A stretch of DNA of 64,000 bases from Salibacterium lacus (GCF_042684865.1 NZ_JBHUML010000002.1:1302001-1366000); one strand, 5' to 3'. Shown: positions 44,809 through 54,161, counted from the first letter of the stretch. Translations and numbers: made by a program. The notes: a model not told the origin generated them from the letters alone.

Positions 44809-44879
44809 CGTTCTCCCCCTCCCGGTAAAGAATTGTGATGTTTTTCACTTTCTTTTATCTTACCCTTCTTCTTTATGAA

Positions 44880-44908
44880 TTGACAAGAGAAAGAATGCAT
44901 TTCATGAT
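44880..44908 (+). promoter_or_regulatory. Possible ytoQ promoter
   Basis: TTGACA (44880-44885), 17-nt spacer, CATGAT (44903-44908). The -10 is weak. Confidence 0.4.
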
Positions 44909-44945
44909 GTGTATGTATTATTTTCTTGATAAGGGAGGTTTCAGC

Positions 44946-45392
44946 ATGGAACTAAATGTATATTTAGCAGGACAGATTCACGATGACTGGAGACAGGAAC
45001 TTAGAGACCTCGCCGAAAAACAGGAGTTGCCTCTTCGATTTTTCGGACCGATGGAAAACCACAGCCGCTCCGACAACATCGGCGAAGAAATTCTCGGCAG
45101 TCAGCATGATGCCGTGCAGAAAGACGATGCCGCTTCTGATTTTAACAACCTGCGCACCCAGATTCTGATGCAGAAATCCGATGTCGTCATCGCGCTGTTC
45201 GGCGAAAAATATAAACAATGGAATACTGCTATGGATGCAGGAGCCGCTGCTGCGATGGGCAAACCTCTGATCCTGATCCGTCCCGAAGATCTCCATCATC
45301 CGACAAAAGAACTGGCCAACAAGGCAAACGTCGTCGTTGAAACGAAAGAACAGGCGCTTCAGGCTCTTTCCTACGTATTCGAAACCCAATAA
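44946..45392 (+). CDS. ytoQ: YtoQ family protein
   Basis: 148 residues, a nucleoside 2-deoxyribosyltransferase-like fold: NVYLAGQIHDDWRQEL at the start and DVVIALFGEKYKQWNTAMDAGAAAAMGKPLILI later. Function is unknown; the fold suggests N-glycosidic chemistry but the active site cannot be assigned. GGGAGG lies upstream of the ATG at 44946; the longer upstream frame is not supported. It is transcribed opposite to its neighbours. Confidence 0.9.
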   Translation: MELNVYLAGQIHDDWRQELRDLAEKQELPLRFFGPMENHSRSDNIGEEILGSQHDAVQKDDAASDFNNLRTQILMQKSDVVIALFGEKYKQWNTAMDAGAAAAMGKPLILIRPEDLHHPTKELANKANVVVETKEQALQALSYVFETQ

Positions 45393-45424
45393 CCACATGC
45401 TCTTCATATATTGTTGATTGATCG

Positions 45425-45466
45425 AAAAAACAGCCGCCCGGAGCAGTATCCCGGCGGCTGTTTTTT
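45425..45466. terminator. Bidirectional terminator between ytoQ and the DUF84 gene
   Basis: Stem AAAAAACAGCCGCC with GGCGGCTGTTTTTT, extended by a few G-C pairs; A and T runs on both flanks. Confidence 0.88.
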
Positions 45467-45468
45467 AT

Positions 45469-46011
45469 TTATTCTGCTGATTTTCTGAAAGCTGATGGAT
45501 CCCGCCTGTCAAAGCACCACTGCCCGTAAAGAAGCCGGACAGTGTGCTCAAACATTTCCGCTCTTGATATCATACCATCCGTGAAGATGCCGACCGCTCC
45601 TTCGTGGTGGTTGATGTTGTGCCGGTTGGTGTAGTCGTTCATAATTGTTTTTAATTCGCCGCCTGTCCAAAGTTTTTCAGCGATTTCAGCAGGCAGTTTT
45701 AGTTTTGCCCCGGCCGCAGTAACCATATGTCTGCTGCTGTCGATCAGGGCGCCCCAATTACAGAGATACAACCCGTCCTGCATTTCCATCACACCGCCTT
45801 CAAGGCCGATACCTGCGTCTGCCCTCTCGTTCAGAACAGCTGCCGCGCGGTACTGTGCTCCCTCTTTCGTTTCTTCATCGGAAAAGGGCTGCACCGAGAC
45901 ACCCGTTTCGACCTCAAACCCCTGAATCTCACAGCCCTCGTTTCCGAAAACAGCAGACACGGCTTTTATCTTTGCTTTATTGGTGGAGCCGACGCCGAGA
46001 ATCATGGTCAT
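45469..46011 (-). CDS. DUF84 inosine/xanthosine triphosphatase family protein
   Basis: 180 residues. N-terminal GVGSTNKAKIKAV, the FSDEETKEGAQYRA segment and GIGLEGGVM are family marks of YjjX-like non-canonical purine NTP phosphatases, which hydrolyse ITP/XTP to limit mutagenic nucleotides. It lies 7 nt after ytoP and is probably co-transcribed. No strong ribosome binding site is close to the ATG. Confidence 0.85.
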   Translation of the reverse strand: MTMILGVGSTNKAKIKAVSAVFGNEGCEIQGFEVETGVSVQPFSDEETKEGAQYRAAAVLNERADAGIGLEGGVMEMQDGLYLCNWGALIDSSRHMVTAAGAKLKLPAEIAEKLWTGGELKTIMNDYTNRHNINHHEGAVGIFTDGMISRAEMFEHTVRLLYGQWCFDRRDPSAFRKSAE

Positions 46012-46018
46012 AGGAGCA

Positions 46019-47092
46019 TCAGACTCCTTTGCGGATCATCTCAAGGGCATTGTTGTCCGTCGTCTGCACGAGTTTTACAAGCAGTTCTTTCGCTGCGGCA
46101 TAATCATCCACATGCAGAATGGAACCGGCGGTATGAATGTATCTTGAGCACACCCCGACGACAGCGGATGGAACGCCTTCGTTCGATGTATGTACCCGTC
46201 CGGCATCTGTACCTCCCTGGGATACGAAATACTGATACGGAATGTCATTGGCTTCCGCTGTATCCAGAACAAAATCACGCATACCGCGGTGGGTGATCAT
46301 CGTCTGATCAAAAATCCGGAGCAGTGCTCCTTTTCCAAGATGACCGAATGCATCGCTTCCACCGGCGGCGTCATTGGCCGGGCTTGCATCCATCGCGTAA
46401 AACACATCCGGCTGAATCATCCGGGACGCTGTCGCTGCTCCGCGCAGTCCGACTTCTTCCTGCACCGTCGCACCGGAATACACAACGTTTGGATGATTGG
46501 TGTTCTGCAGTTCTTTCATCAGCTCAATGGATAAGCCGACGCCGTACCGGTTGTCCCATGCTTTCGCCAGAATCTTCTTGTCATTGGCCATCGGCGTGAA
46601 CGTACCAGCCGGCAGAATCGGCTGTCCGGGTTTCACTCCGATGTGTTCGGCATCTTCCTTATCATCGGCCCCGATGTCGATATACATCTTGTTCATCGGC
46701 ATTGGTTTCTGGCGCTGTGATTCTTCCAGCAGATGAGGTGGTGTTGAACCAATCACCCCTGGAATGGAACCGTTTTCGGTGATAACCTCCACTCGCTGCG
46801 CCAGCAGCACCTGGCTCCACCAGCCGCCGAGCGGTTCAAACTGAATCATTCCTTTTTTGTCGATATGTGTGACCATAAAGCCGACTTCATCCATATGCCC
46901 GGCCGCCATCACTTTCGGGCCGGTGGAATCTCCGGTTTTTTTCCCAAAAACACTGCCCAGTTTATCCTGGACGATGTCCTCACTCAAAGGCCGGAGCTGT
47001 TCTTTCATATAGTCTCTCACCGGTTTTTCAAAACCGGGAGCCCCCGGAAGTTCGGTTAACGTCTGGAACATTTGTTTCGTCTCTTCGTTCAT
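46019..47092 (-). CDS. ytoP: M42-family aminopeptidase YtoP
   Basis: 357 residues. Metal ligands of the M42 clan are visible: AAGHMDEVGFMVTHID, a central AWDNRYGVGLSIELMKEL, and ATVQEEVGLRGAATAS with the catalytic Glu pair. It likely removes N-terminal residues from peptides in the cytoplasm with two Zn or Co ions. AAAGGAG lies 7 nt before the ATG. Divergent from ytzB. Confidence 0.92.
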   Translation of the reverse strand: MNEETKQMFQTLTELPGAPGFEKPVRDYMKEQLRPLSEDIVQDKLGSVFGKKTGDSTGPKVMAAGHMDEVGFMVTHIDKKGMIQFEPLGGWWSQVLLAQRVEVITENGSIPGVIGSTPPHLLEESQRQKPMPMNKMYIDIGADDKEDAEHIGVKPGQPILPAGTFTPMANDKKILAKAWDNRYGVGLSIELMKELQNTNHPNVVYSGATVQEEVGLRGAATASRMIQPDVFYAMDASPANDAAGGSDAFGHLGKGALLRIFDQTMITHRGMRDFVLDTAEANDIPYQYFVSQGGTDAGRVHTSNEGVPSAVVGVCSRYIHTAGSILHVDDYAAAKELLVKLVQTTDNNALEMIRKGV

Positions 47093-47173
47093 CGTTGACT
47101 CCTTTCCGTTTCTTCTCCCCTTTTCATTTTATCGGAAGCTCTCTGCTTTTTCTACCTATACACATCTTTACGT

Positions 47174-47202
47174 TTGGAATCAGAAGAATTTTAGGCTATA
47201 CT
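47174..47202 (+). promoter_or_regulatory. ytzB promoter, SigA type
   Basis: TTGGAA (47174-47179), 17-nt spacer, TATACT (47197-47202), with the start codon at 47236. Confidence 0.75.
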
Positions 47203-47235
47203 TGTAATAAATGAGATAGAAAAGGCAGGGATACC

Positions 47236-47541
47236 ATGAAAGTAAGAGATATTCTCATTGGAGCAGGTGTAGGTCTTGCAGCCGGTTATGCATTGAAAGA
47301 GTGCACCGCAGGCAGCCACATTTCTCCTGAAAAAGCACTCAAAACCGTAAAGGAAAACATTCAGGATCATATACCTGTCAACGGATCATGGATTCATATG
47401 ACCGCAGAAAATTACATGAAAGACAATCTCGACTACAAAGTGTACCGCGGCGGTATTTCGAGCACCAAAGAAGGCGAAACAAAGCAGATGGATTTCATCG
47501 TGGATGCCAAAACAGGCACCATTCTGGAACTGACGTCATAA
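47236..47541 (+). CDS. ytzB: Small PepSY-type protein YtzB
   Basis: 101 residues. An N-terminal helix with a glycine-rich core (DILIGAGVGLAAGYALK) suggests a membrane anchor or weak signal; the rest resembles a single PepSY domain (ISPEKALKTVKENI, DFIVDAKTGTILELTS), thought to inhibit proteases. AAAGGCAGGG precedes the ATG. It has its own promoter and terminator. Function is unproven. Confidence 0.8.
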   Translation: MKVRDILIGAGVGLAAGYALKECTAGSHISPEKALKTVKENIQDHIPVNGSWIHMTAENYMKDNLDYKVYRGGISSTKEGETKQMDFIVDAKTGTILELTS

Positions 47542-47564
47542 ACAAAACCGGGACAACCCTGTAA

Positions 47565-47613
47565 AAAAAGACGCTTCCGACTATCATTTTCGATAATCGG
47601 AAGCGTCTTTTTG
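47565..47613. terminator. Bidirectional terminator between ytzB and fruA
   Basis: Stem AAAAAGACGCTTCCGA with TCGGAAGCGTCTTTTT, plus a TATC/GATA extension around a short loop. Confidence 0.9.
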
Positions 47614-47614
47614 T

Positions 47615-49513
47615 CTATTTTACCGGGCGTTTCAGGATTCCGGTTAACAGTGCTGTTACCATCATGCCGATTAAGATGGCTGCAATGTAGAGCAACGGAT
47701 TGGTTCCCTGGATGGTCGGCACAACAAAGATACCTCCGTGCGGAGCCGGCAGTCCGGCGCTGAACAACATGGCAAGACCTCCGGCAACGGCTGAACCAGC
47801 AACAGATGCTGGAATAACACGGCCCGGATCCGCTGCGGCAAATGGAATGGCACCTTCTGTAATAAAGAATGCTCCCATAAAATAACTGGATAAACCTGCG
47901 TCCCGCTCTTCTTTCGCGAATTTCCGGCGGAACAGGCTTGTTGCCAGCGCAATGCCGAGCGGCGGCACCATACCGCCTGCCATAATCGCCGCCATCGGAG
48001 CAAAGTTTCCGGCATCAATCATGGCAATACCGAATGTATAGGAAGCTTTATTGACAGGGCCACCCATATCAACCGACATCATTCCGCCCAGAATGATACC
48101 GAGAAGGACAATGTTACCGGTCCCCATCCCGCTCAGAAGATCTTGAAGAGTTTGGGTCAGCCAGCTTACCGGTGGATTAATGACAACCGCCATTAACAAG
48201 CCTACAATGAAAATATTCAGGACCGGGTAAAAGAGAATGGTCTTGATACCGTCAAACACTTTCGGCAGACCGGCCAGTGCTTTTTTCATCAGATTCGCTG
48301 TATATCCCGCAAGGAACCCGGCAATCAAACCGCCGAGGAAACCGGCGCCTCCGGTTGTCGCCAGGAGTCCTCCAATCATGCCGGGCGCAAAACCGGGACG
48401 ATCGGCAATGCTCATTGCGATAAAGCCGGCAAGAACGGCAACCATCAGCTGAAAGGCATGATCGGCCCCTATGGAATTTAATGTGGCTGCAAAAGCATTA
48501 TAATCTTCATGTCCCTGTTCTGCTGAGTTAATACCGAAAAAGAAGGATACAGCCATAAGCACTCCACCGCCGACAACAAACGGCAGCATATTCGACACGC
48601 CGTTCATGAGGTGCTTGTAAAAACCGGTTCGTCCTTTGCTGTCCTGCGACCCATCTTCTTCCTCTGCTCCATCCGCATGATAGACCGGCACCTCTCCATT
48701 TGTTACCTGATCAATCAGTTCTTCCGGCTTTTTCATCCCGTCGGATACTCCTTTGATCAGCACGGGGCGGCCGTCGAAACGACTCATTTCCACTTTTGTA
48801 TCCGATGCAATAATAATGCCGTCGGCGCCGGCAATTTCCTCGGATGTCAGGGCATTGTCGATCCCATTGGAGCCATTGGTTTCGACTTTAATGGACAATC
48901 CTTTTTCTTTTGCCTTTTCCTTTAAAGCATCCGCTGCCATAAATGTATGGGCAATGCCTGTAGGGCAGCCTGTAACCGCAAGAATCCTTGGTGTGGAACG
49001 CTCCTGATTCTCCACCTGCGCTGCCTGCTGCTGTTCTTTTTCATCAGCGCCGAGCTTCTCTTCTTCTTTTTGATCCACCAGTTTCAGAATTTCGTCCTCT
49101 GATGAAGCCTGCAGCAGGTCTGCACGAAACGTTTCGTCCATAAGCAGTGTTGAGAGTCTCGATAATGTCTGAAGATGGTCCTGATTCGCCCCTTCACTTG
49201 CTGCAATCATGAAAAACAGATGAGCCGGCTGCCCGTCGAGCGATTCATAATCCGTTCCTTCATGAGAGCGTCCAAAAGCAATCGCCGGTGTTTTCACGGC
49301 CTGCGTCTTGGCGTGGGGGATCGCAATTCCTTCCCCGATACCGGTGGAACTCTCGTTTTCCCTTCCATGAATCGCTTCTTTAAACGATGCCGGATCAGAC
49401 AGATTCCCCGCTTTATCGAGCACGTTCACCAGCTCATCAATGACTCCCGCTTTTGAATCAGCCTGCAGATCGAGCACCATCGTCTCTTTTTGCAGCAGTT
49501 CTGTAATTTTCAT
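47615..49513 (-). CDS. fruA: Fructose PTS transporter, IIABC
   Basis: 632 residues. IIA domain (about 1-150) with phospho-His H67 in IAIPHAKT, IIB domain (about 175-275) with phospho-Cys C183 in AVTGCPTGIAHTF, then a IIC membrane domain (about 300-625). It imports fructose as fructose 1-phosphate. It is the last gene of fruRKA; fruK lies 25 nt upstream, and a strong terminator follows. Confidence 0.96.
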   Translation of the reverse strand: MKITELLQKETMVLDLQADSKAGVIDELVNVLDKAGNLSDPASFKEAIHGRENESSTGIGEGIAIPHAKTQAVKTPAIAFGRSHEGTDYESLDGQPAHLFFMIAASEGANQDHLQTLSRLSTLLMDETFRADLLQASSEDEILKLVDQKEEEKLGADEKEQQQAAQVENQERSTPRILAVTGCPTGIAHTFMAADALKEKAKEKGLSIKVETNGSNGIDNALTSEEIAGADGIIIASDTKVEMSRFDGRPVLIKGVSDGMKKPEELIDQVTNGEVPVYHADGAEEEDGSQDSKGRTGFYKHLMNGVSNMLPFVVGGGVLMAVSFFFGINSAEQGHEDYNAFAATLNSIGADHAFQLMVAVLAGFIAMSIADRPGFAPGMIGGLLATTGGAGFLGGLIAGFLAGYTANLMKKALAGLPKVFDGIKTILFYPVLNIFIVGLLMAVVINPPVSWLTQTLQDLLSGMGTGNIVLLGIILGGMMSVDMGGPVNKASYTFGIAMIDAGNFAPMAAIMAGGMVPPLGIALATSLFRRKFAKEERDAGLSSYFMGAFFITEGAIPFAAADPGRVIPASVAGSAVAGGLAMLFSAGLPAPHGGIFVVPTIQGTNPLLYIAAILIGMMVTALLTGILKRPVK

Positions 49514-49538
49514 CGAATGTCACCCCTTTTCCCTATTT

Positions 49539-50453
49539 TTAAAGCGTTGTGACTTTTATCTCTCTCTGCACTTTTTCCACTTCATCTTTTGTACAGAAGT
49601 CTTCTGAAAACGCGGTGGCACTTCCCGCAGCTGAAGCGTAGGCGAGAATGTCTTCCGGTTTTTGAAAGGACTGCACCGCTTTGATAAACCCGGCCACGAG
49701 CGAATCACCTGCTCCCACGGAATTCACTGCCTCACGCACCGGGGGAACGGCACGGCAGGCCCCTTCCGAATGCAGATAAACCGCTCCTTCGCCGGCCATG
49801 GAAATGATGATGTGCTGAATGCCTTGTTCTTCCATCAGTTTTCTGCCGTAATGCACCGCATCCCCGGCCGTTTCAATGGAAACGTCGTACAGTTCGCCAA
49901 GCTCTTTATGATTTGGTTTAATAAAATACGGTTCTCCTTTGAGGGCCCGCTTCAACGGTTCACCGCTTGTATCAAGGTATACTTTCACCTGCTGCTGTTT
50001 CAGTGTTTTCATCAGTTGTTCGTAATAATCCACAGGAAGGACCGAAGGCAGACTTCCGGCGAGGACAACTTCATCCTGCCCGGTCAACTGCGTCAGCTTA
50101 TCCTCCAGCATTTTCATGTCGGAGTCCCGAACCGCCGGAGAAACTCCGTTCACTTCCGTTTCCTCGGCCCCTCTCAGCTTCACGTTAATCCGCGTGTCTT
50201 CCTCCACCGCTGTAAAATCAGTGGAAATGCCCTCTTTTGTAAGTGAATCCTTTATATAATCACCGGTAAAACCTCCGATAAAGCCAAGTGCAGTACTCGC
50301 TGTTCCCAGGCGTTTCAGCACCCGGGAGACGTTAATGCCTTTTCCGCCGGGGTATTTGATATCCCCCCGTGACCGGTTAACGGTTCCTTCCTGGAACCCC
50401 GGCACGTCGACTATATAATCCAGCGCTGGATTGAGTGTCACCGTATAAATCAT
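49539..50453 (-). CDS. fruK: 1-phosphofructokinase
   Basis: 304 residues, PfkB family. N-terminal TLNPALDYIVDVPGF and GGKGINVSRVLKRLG, C-terminal NSVGAGDSLVAGFI with the catalytic Asp. It phosphorylates fructose 1-phosphate to fructose 1,6-bisphosphate. Its start overlaps the fruR stop by 4 nt, indicating coupled translation. Confidence 0.96.
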   Translation of the reverse strand: MIYTVTLNPALDYIVDVPGFQEGTVNRSRGDIKYPGGKGINVSRVLKRLGTASTALGFIGGFTGDYIKDSLTKEGISTDFTAVEEDTRINVKLRGAEETEVNGVSPAVRDSDMKMLEDKLTQLTGQDEVVLAGSLPSVLPVDYYEQLMKTLKQQQVKVYLDTSGEPLKRALKGEPYFIKPNHKELGELYDVSIETAGDAVHYGRKLMEEQGIQHIIISMAGEGAVYLHSEGACRAVPPVREAVNSVGAGDSLVAGFIKAVQSFQKPEDILAYASAAGSATAFSEDFCTKDEVEKVQREIKVTTL

Positions 50454-51205
50454 GTTTTCACAACCTTTACTTCTGTTCGCTGCTGCAGTTGCTGCAGGTA
50501 GTCCTTATCTACATTCCCTGAGGTCAGAACGGCTGCCCGGTCCACCTGCGCCACACTGGCAAAAGAAATTTCTCCCATCTTGGAATAGTCGGCCAGCACC
50601 CACGATTTCGACGACAGGGAAAGAGCAGTTTTTTTCACAAATGCCTCTTCCGGGTCCGGAGTAGTAAAACCATGAACAGCGTCCACCCCGTTCATTCCGA
50701 GAAAGCAGGCATCAAATCGGAATTCGCGCAAAGACATCACTGCTTTTTCCCCTGTCAGCGCCGATGTTCCCGGTTTAGCTTTCCCCCCCGTCACGTAGGT
50801 CTGAATGCCGCGTTCCAGCAGAAGTGGCACATGCGGGATGCCGTTTGTTACGACGACAATATCCTTCCCCGCCAAATGCGGAATCATTTCCACCGTTGTT
50901 GTGCCGGCATCAAGAAATATACAGTCCCGTTCTTTCACGACGGATGCCGCTTCTGCTGCGAGCGCCTTTTTGTCTTTTTGATTGGTGCTCTGCTTTTCCG
51001 CAATCGAAGGCTCTTCCAGTTTCCGCTTTAGAAGAGAAGCACCTCCATGTAAGCGTTTTACATAGTTTTCAGACTCAAGCTCCGTTAAATCCCGCCTGAT
51101 GGTTGATTCGGATGCACCAATAGTAGAAACCAGCTCCTGTACGGACACGGTTTCTCTGGACTGCAGGACGTTCAGTATCTGTTCTTTTCGTTCCGCATGA
51201 AGCAT
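50450..51205 (-). CDS. fruR: DeoR-family regulator of fructose use
   Basis: 251 residues. N-terminal DeoR helix-turn-helix (RKEQILNVLQSRETVSVQELVSTIGASESTIRRDL) and a C-terminal sugar-sensing domain (IFLDAGTTTVEMI). It most likely represses the operon until fructose 1-phosphate accumulates. The ATG at 51205 has GAGGAGG 8 nt upstream; an earlier start at 51229 is unlikely. Operator-like repeats lie just upstream. Confidence 0.93.
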   Translation of the reverse strand: MLHAERKEQILNVLQSRETVSVQELVSTIGASESTIRRDLTELESENYVKRLHGGASLLKRKLEEPSIAEKQSTNQKDKKALAAEAASVVKERDCIFLDAGTTTVEMIPHLAGKDIVVVTNGIPHVPLLLERGIQTYVTGGKAKPGTSALTGEKAVMSLREFRFDACFLGMNGVDAVHGFTTPDPEEAFVKKTALSLSSKSWVLADYSKMGEISFASVAQVDRAAVLTSGNVDKDYLQQLQQRTEVKVVKT

Positions 51206-51229
51206 GATACGCCCTCCTCTCATGTTCAA

Positions 51230-51243
51230 AGGAAACGCTTACT
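51230..51243 (-). promoter_or_regulatory. cre site downstream of the fru promoter
   Basis: AGGAAACGCTTACT (plus strand) matches the CcpA cre consensus at 12 of 14 positions, at about +10 to +23 of the predicted transcript. Confidence 0.6.
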
Positions 51244-51259
51244 ATTATTATCTTTCTAT

Positions 51260-51288
51260 ATTATATAATCATTTTCGTTCAAAATCAA
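51260..51288 (-). promoter_or_regulatory. fruRKA promoter, SigA type
   Basis: On the minus strand TTGATT (51288-51283), 17-nt spacer, TATAAT (51265-51260). Start expected near 51253. Confidence 0.8.
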
Positions 51289-51309
51289 TCATATTTTTAA
51301 TTGATTTTG
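51280..51309 (-). promoter_or_regulatory. Operator-like inverted repeat upstream of fruR
   Basis: CAAAATCAAT (51280-51289) mirrored by ATTGATTTTG (51300-51309), a perfect 10-bp pair overlapping the -35 box. A second ATTGTTTTCAGTCAAAAT-like half lies further upstream. Candidate FruR operator. Confidence 0.55.
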
Positions 51310-51481
51310 ACTGAAAACAATCATATGTAGTCACATTGGTGACGGTTGAAGCAAATTGTGCACCTCAGATATACTCTAACGGTTGCTTTTTCCCTGTTTT
51401 CGTAAAAAGTACCTTTTAGGGCGCATCTAACACTCACATTCTCCTCCAGCCCCCCCTGAAAAGTGATGCTGAGCGTAAACA

Positions 51482-51520
51482 CAAAAAAGATGATTCCTGC
51501 TTCTCACAGAAACCATCTTC
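51482..51520 (-). terminator. ytnP terminator
   Basis: Stem AAGATGGTTTCTG with CAGGAATCATCTT (one mismatch), followed by a T run on the minus strand. Confidence 0.75.
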
Positions 51521-51524
51521 TCCG

Positions 51525-52373
51525 TCATGCCCCGTTATTCCCAAGTATATGCTGCCGGGTACCGCCCTCTTCATCAAACTGGACCGCCCGGTATCTGCAG
51601 TCATGATAAAACGTAAACCAGGCCCGGCTGTTGTATCCAAGCTCCATATACCGCTGTTTTACCTCTATAGAATCCATCGGGTAATCATCATAGGCGGTCA
51701 CCCACAATACAGGCTGATGGGCAAGCGTCGGCATATTGTCCGCCATATGGATGAGCGTTTCTTCCCCCTGCTCCATGGTAATAATACTCATACCCCGGCT
51801 GTGGCCGCCGGTTTTTTTCATCGTTATTCCGGGAGCCGGGATGCAGGTCTCCTCATATGTTTCCACCTGGCTGCGTACCGGTTTCCAGTTTTGTTCCCAG
51901 TACGTGTTCGCAGACCGGATATTCGGGTTGGTCGTTTCCGACCACTCTTCAGCTGAGGTCCGGATGACCGCGTTCTCAAAGACAGGAACATCCTCTCCGT
52001 GCTGATGCTTAACAAGCCCGGCTGCATGGTCATAATGCATATGTGTCATGAGAACGTCATCAATGTCCGCCGTTGTTAATCCAAGCGCATGCAGATCCTC
52101 TGCAATCTGTGATTCCTCCGTGATGCCGAAGTTGCGCTTCTGCTTTTCTGTGAAACGATCATTGCCAATACCCGCTTCTATCAACATGGTTCGGCCATTT
52201 CCCTGCACCAGAATAGGATCACAGCGCGTTTCGACCTGATTTTTTTCATTTACCGGATACTTCCGGGACCACAGCGGCTTTGGCACAACACCGAAAATCG
52301 CACCACCATCCGGATGTGTGACGCCGCCCCGCAGCCATGTCAGGGTATAATCGCCAATCTTCAGCTGATCCAT
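51525..52373 (-). CDS. ytnP: Metallo-beta-lactamase-fold lactonase YtnP
   Basis: 282 residues. The metal-binding motif THMHYDHAAG is present, with further His/Asp ligands downstream (KKTGGHSRGM, MADNM). YtnP of B. subtilis degrades quorum-sensing lactones; the exact substrate here is unknown. The ATG at 52373 has GGAGG 6 nt upstream. It lies 10 nt after trmB on the same strand, so they are probably one unit. Confidence 0.9.
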   Translation of the reverse strand: MDQLKIGDYTLTWLRGGVTHPDGGAIFGVVPKPLWSRKYPVNEKNQVETRCDPILVQGNGRTMLIEAGIGNDRFTEKQKRNFGITEESQIAEDLHALGLTTADIDDVLMTHMHYDHAAGLVKHQHGEDVPVFENAVIRTSAEEWSETTNPNIRSANTYWEQNWKPVRSQVETYEETCIPAPGITMKKTGGHSRGMSIITMEQGEETLIHMADNMPTLAHQPVLWVTAYDDYPMDSIEVKQRYMELGYNSRAWFTFYHDCRYRAVQFDEEGGTRQHILGNNGA

Positions 52374-52383
52374 GAAACCCCTC

Positions 52384-53046
52384 CTACTCCTTCGTTTCTG
52401 CTTTTTCATCCGGAAAAAACGCTTCCAGTCTGAAAATCGGCTGTTCCTTTTGATAAAACTTCCGCTCATACTCCGTCATGATGTTATGTTCCATATTGCT
52501 GTTGTGAAGGTCAAGTGACACGTTTTTCAGCACCATGCCACATCTCGACATACTTTCCAGGCTGTATTCAAACAACGTCTGGTTGTCGGTTTTCATATGG
52601 ATATCATGCTCATTACGGAGTACTTTTTCGTATAAATCCAAAAACGTTTTATGTGTCAGACGCCTTTTTTCATGCCTCTTTTTCGGCCATGGATCGGTAA
52701 AATTAATAAACAGTCTGTCCACTTCATTTTCATCAAAAAAATCAAGCAGATTCAAGACATCTCCGTGAATAAAACGAATATTTTCCCGTCTTTCATGAAG
52801 AATACGCTGCATCCCGGTAACAAGAACACTCTCGTATTTTTCCATTCCAATAAAATTGATATCCGGGTAAGCCCGGCTCATTTCATCAATAAATTTTCCT
52901 TTTCCGGTACCAAGTTCAACATGGACCGGATTGTCATTGCCAAAAAGTTCTCTCCATCCGTCCGCAACCTGGGATGAATCAGATATTACCAGTTCCGGAT
53001 GCTGCTGGATCCAGTCCCCGGCCCATGGTTTACGACGCAGTCGCAT
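52384..53046 (-). CDS. trmB: tRNA (guanine-N7)-methyltransferase
   Basis: 220 residues. SAM-binding VHVELGTGKGKFIDEMS and the later INFTDPWPKKRHEKRRLTH are TrmB signatures; it makes m7G46 in tRNA. The ATG at 53046 (MRLRRKPW) has AGGAGG 8 nt upstream; an ATG two codons earlier (MHMRLRRK) resembles the B. subtilis start but puts the Shine-Dalgarno only 2 nt away. Confidence 0.94.
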   Translation of the reverse strand: MRLRRKPWAGDWIQQHPELVISDSSQVADGWRELFGNDNPVHVELGTGKGKFIDEMSRAYPDINFIGMEKYESVLVTGMQRILHERRENIRFIHGDVLNLLDFFDENEVDRLFINFTDPWPKKRHEKRRLTHKTFLDLYEKVLRNEHDIHMKTDNQTLFEYSLESMSRCGMVLKNVSLDLHNSNMEHNIMTEYERKFYQKEQPIFRLEAFFPDEKAETKE

Positions 53047-53114
53047 GTGCATTCCCTCCTGTTCGAACATTTCCTGCAGTTTCTGTTAGTCCGGCAGCAA
53101 ATACCGGATGTTAT

Positions 53115-53143
53115 AAAAGTCCGACCCGCCGGGCCGGACTTTT
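53115..53143 (-). terminator. ytmP terminator
   Basis: Stem AAAAGTCCG (53115-53123) with CGGACTTTT (53135-53143) around a GC-rich loop. It lies 78 nt past the ytmP stop. Confidence 0.75.
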
Positions 53144-53220
53144 AAATAGTATAATAAACTTCCACGCTGCACCCGTCCTGAAGGCAGTGCAGCCGTATCA
53201 TCCTGTGGAAGCTGCTGTTT

Positions 53221-54006
53221 TTAAACGGTGCCGTATACGAGGCCGTAAAGATAGTCCGTCCATGAGGCAGCTTTCTGGTTGAAACCTCTGCTCCGGTGAT
53301 AAAGAGCCCGTTCAAGAGCATCGGCTGTGACGTACCAGTGCATTCTCCTTTTCAGGTTGCGGGTAAGAGAGAGTCCGTAATGGCGCAGCCACTGCTCCCA
53401 CTCTCCCACCGGTATATACTCATACAATAGAAGTCCAAGATCAAAAGCCGGATCCGCAACCGTGGCTCCGTCCCAATCAATTAAATATAATTCATTACCG
53501 GAATTAATCATCCAGTTGTTGTGATTGATATCACAGTGACAGACAACCATAGGGGATGATACCACTTCCGAATAAGCAGCAAGCAGGTAATGAAGAGCCT
53601 CCTGAAACAATGGGGGAAATGCATCATCGCGCTGCATCTGTGATTTCAGGTTTTCAATAATAATCGATGGTGTCAACGGTTCATTTCCGATACGCTTGAA
53701 CATATCAAGCAGCTCACTGGATGCATGTATTTTGCTCAGCAGACCCGCTACATCCGCACGGTTCATATCAGAAGCACGCAGTTCACGTCCATGCACCCAA
53801 CGCTGTGCTGTGATGACATCGCCGTTTTCCAGACGCTTTGTCCATAATAACTTTGGAACTATTCCTTCGGCAGAAAGTACTGCTAAAAAAGGGGAGGAGT
53901 TACGTTTTAGAAACAGCTTCTGCTCTCCGGCCCAGGCAATATACGCTTCACCGGTCGTTCCGCCTGCAGGTTCAACGGTCCATTCATTTCCCAATAGAAG
54001 ATCCAA
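53221..54006 (-). CDS. ytmP: Phosphotransferase YtmP (APH/choline kinase fold)
   Basis: About 261 residues. Kinase-like motifs: VCHCDINHNNWMIN (catalytic Asp, here HCDINHNN) and YLIDWDGATVADPAFDLGLLLYEY (metal-binding Asp). The family includes aminoglycoside and choline kinases; the substrate is unknown. The start is uncertain: TTG at 54006 has GAGG 9 nt upstream and gives a family-like N-terminus, while a GTG at 54015 or TTG at 54042 are longer alternatives without a good ribosome binding site. It precedes trmB, the B. subtilis order. Confidence 0.85.
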   Translation of the reverse strand: MDLLLGNEWTVEPAGGTTGEAYIAWAGEQKLFLKRNSSPFLAVLSAEGIVPKLLWTKRLENGDVITAQRWVHGRELRASDMNRADVAGLLSKIHASSELLDMFKRIGNEPLTPSIIIENLKSQMQRDDAFPPLFQEALHYLLAAYSEVVSSPMVVCHCDINHNNWMINSGNELYLIDWDGATVADPAFDLGLLLYEYIPVGEWEQWLRHYGLSLTRNLKRRMHWYVTADALERALYHRSRGFNQKAASWTDYLYGLVYGTV

Positions 54007-54161
54007 TACCTTCACCCTCGTTTTTACAGTTTCCTCTTTCAACCAATATATCAGGCAGAAATTCGTCTGTTTATCTTTTATTGTCCATTCATTCCGGGTG
54101 TCCGGATGAACGTGCGTGACATGGGGATTTTTCCGTTCTTCATCTATTTCAATGTCGTAAA

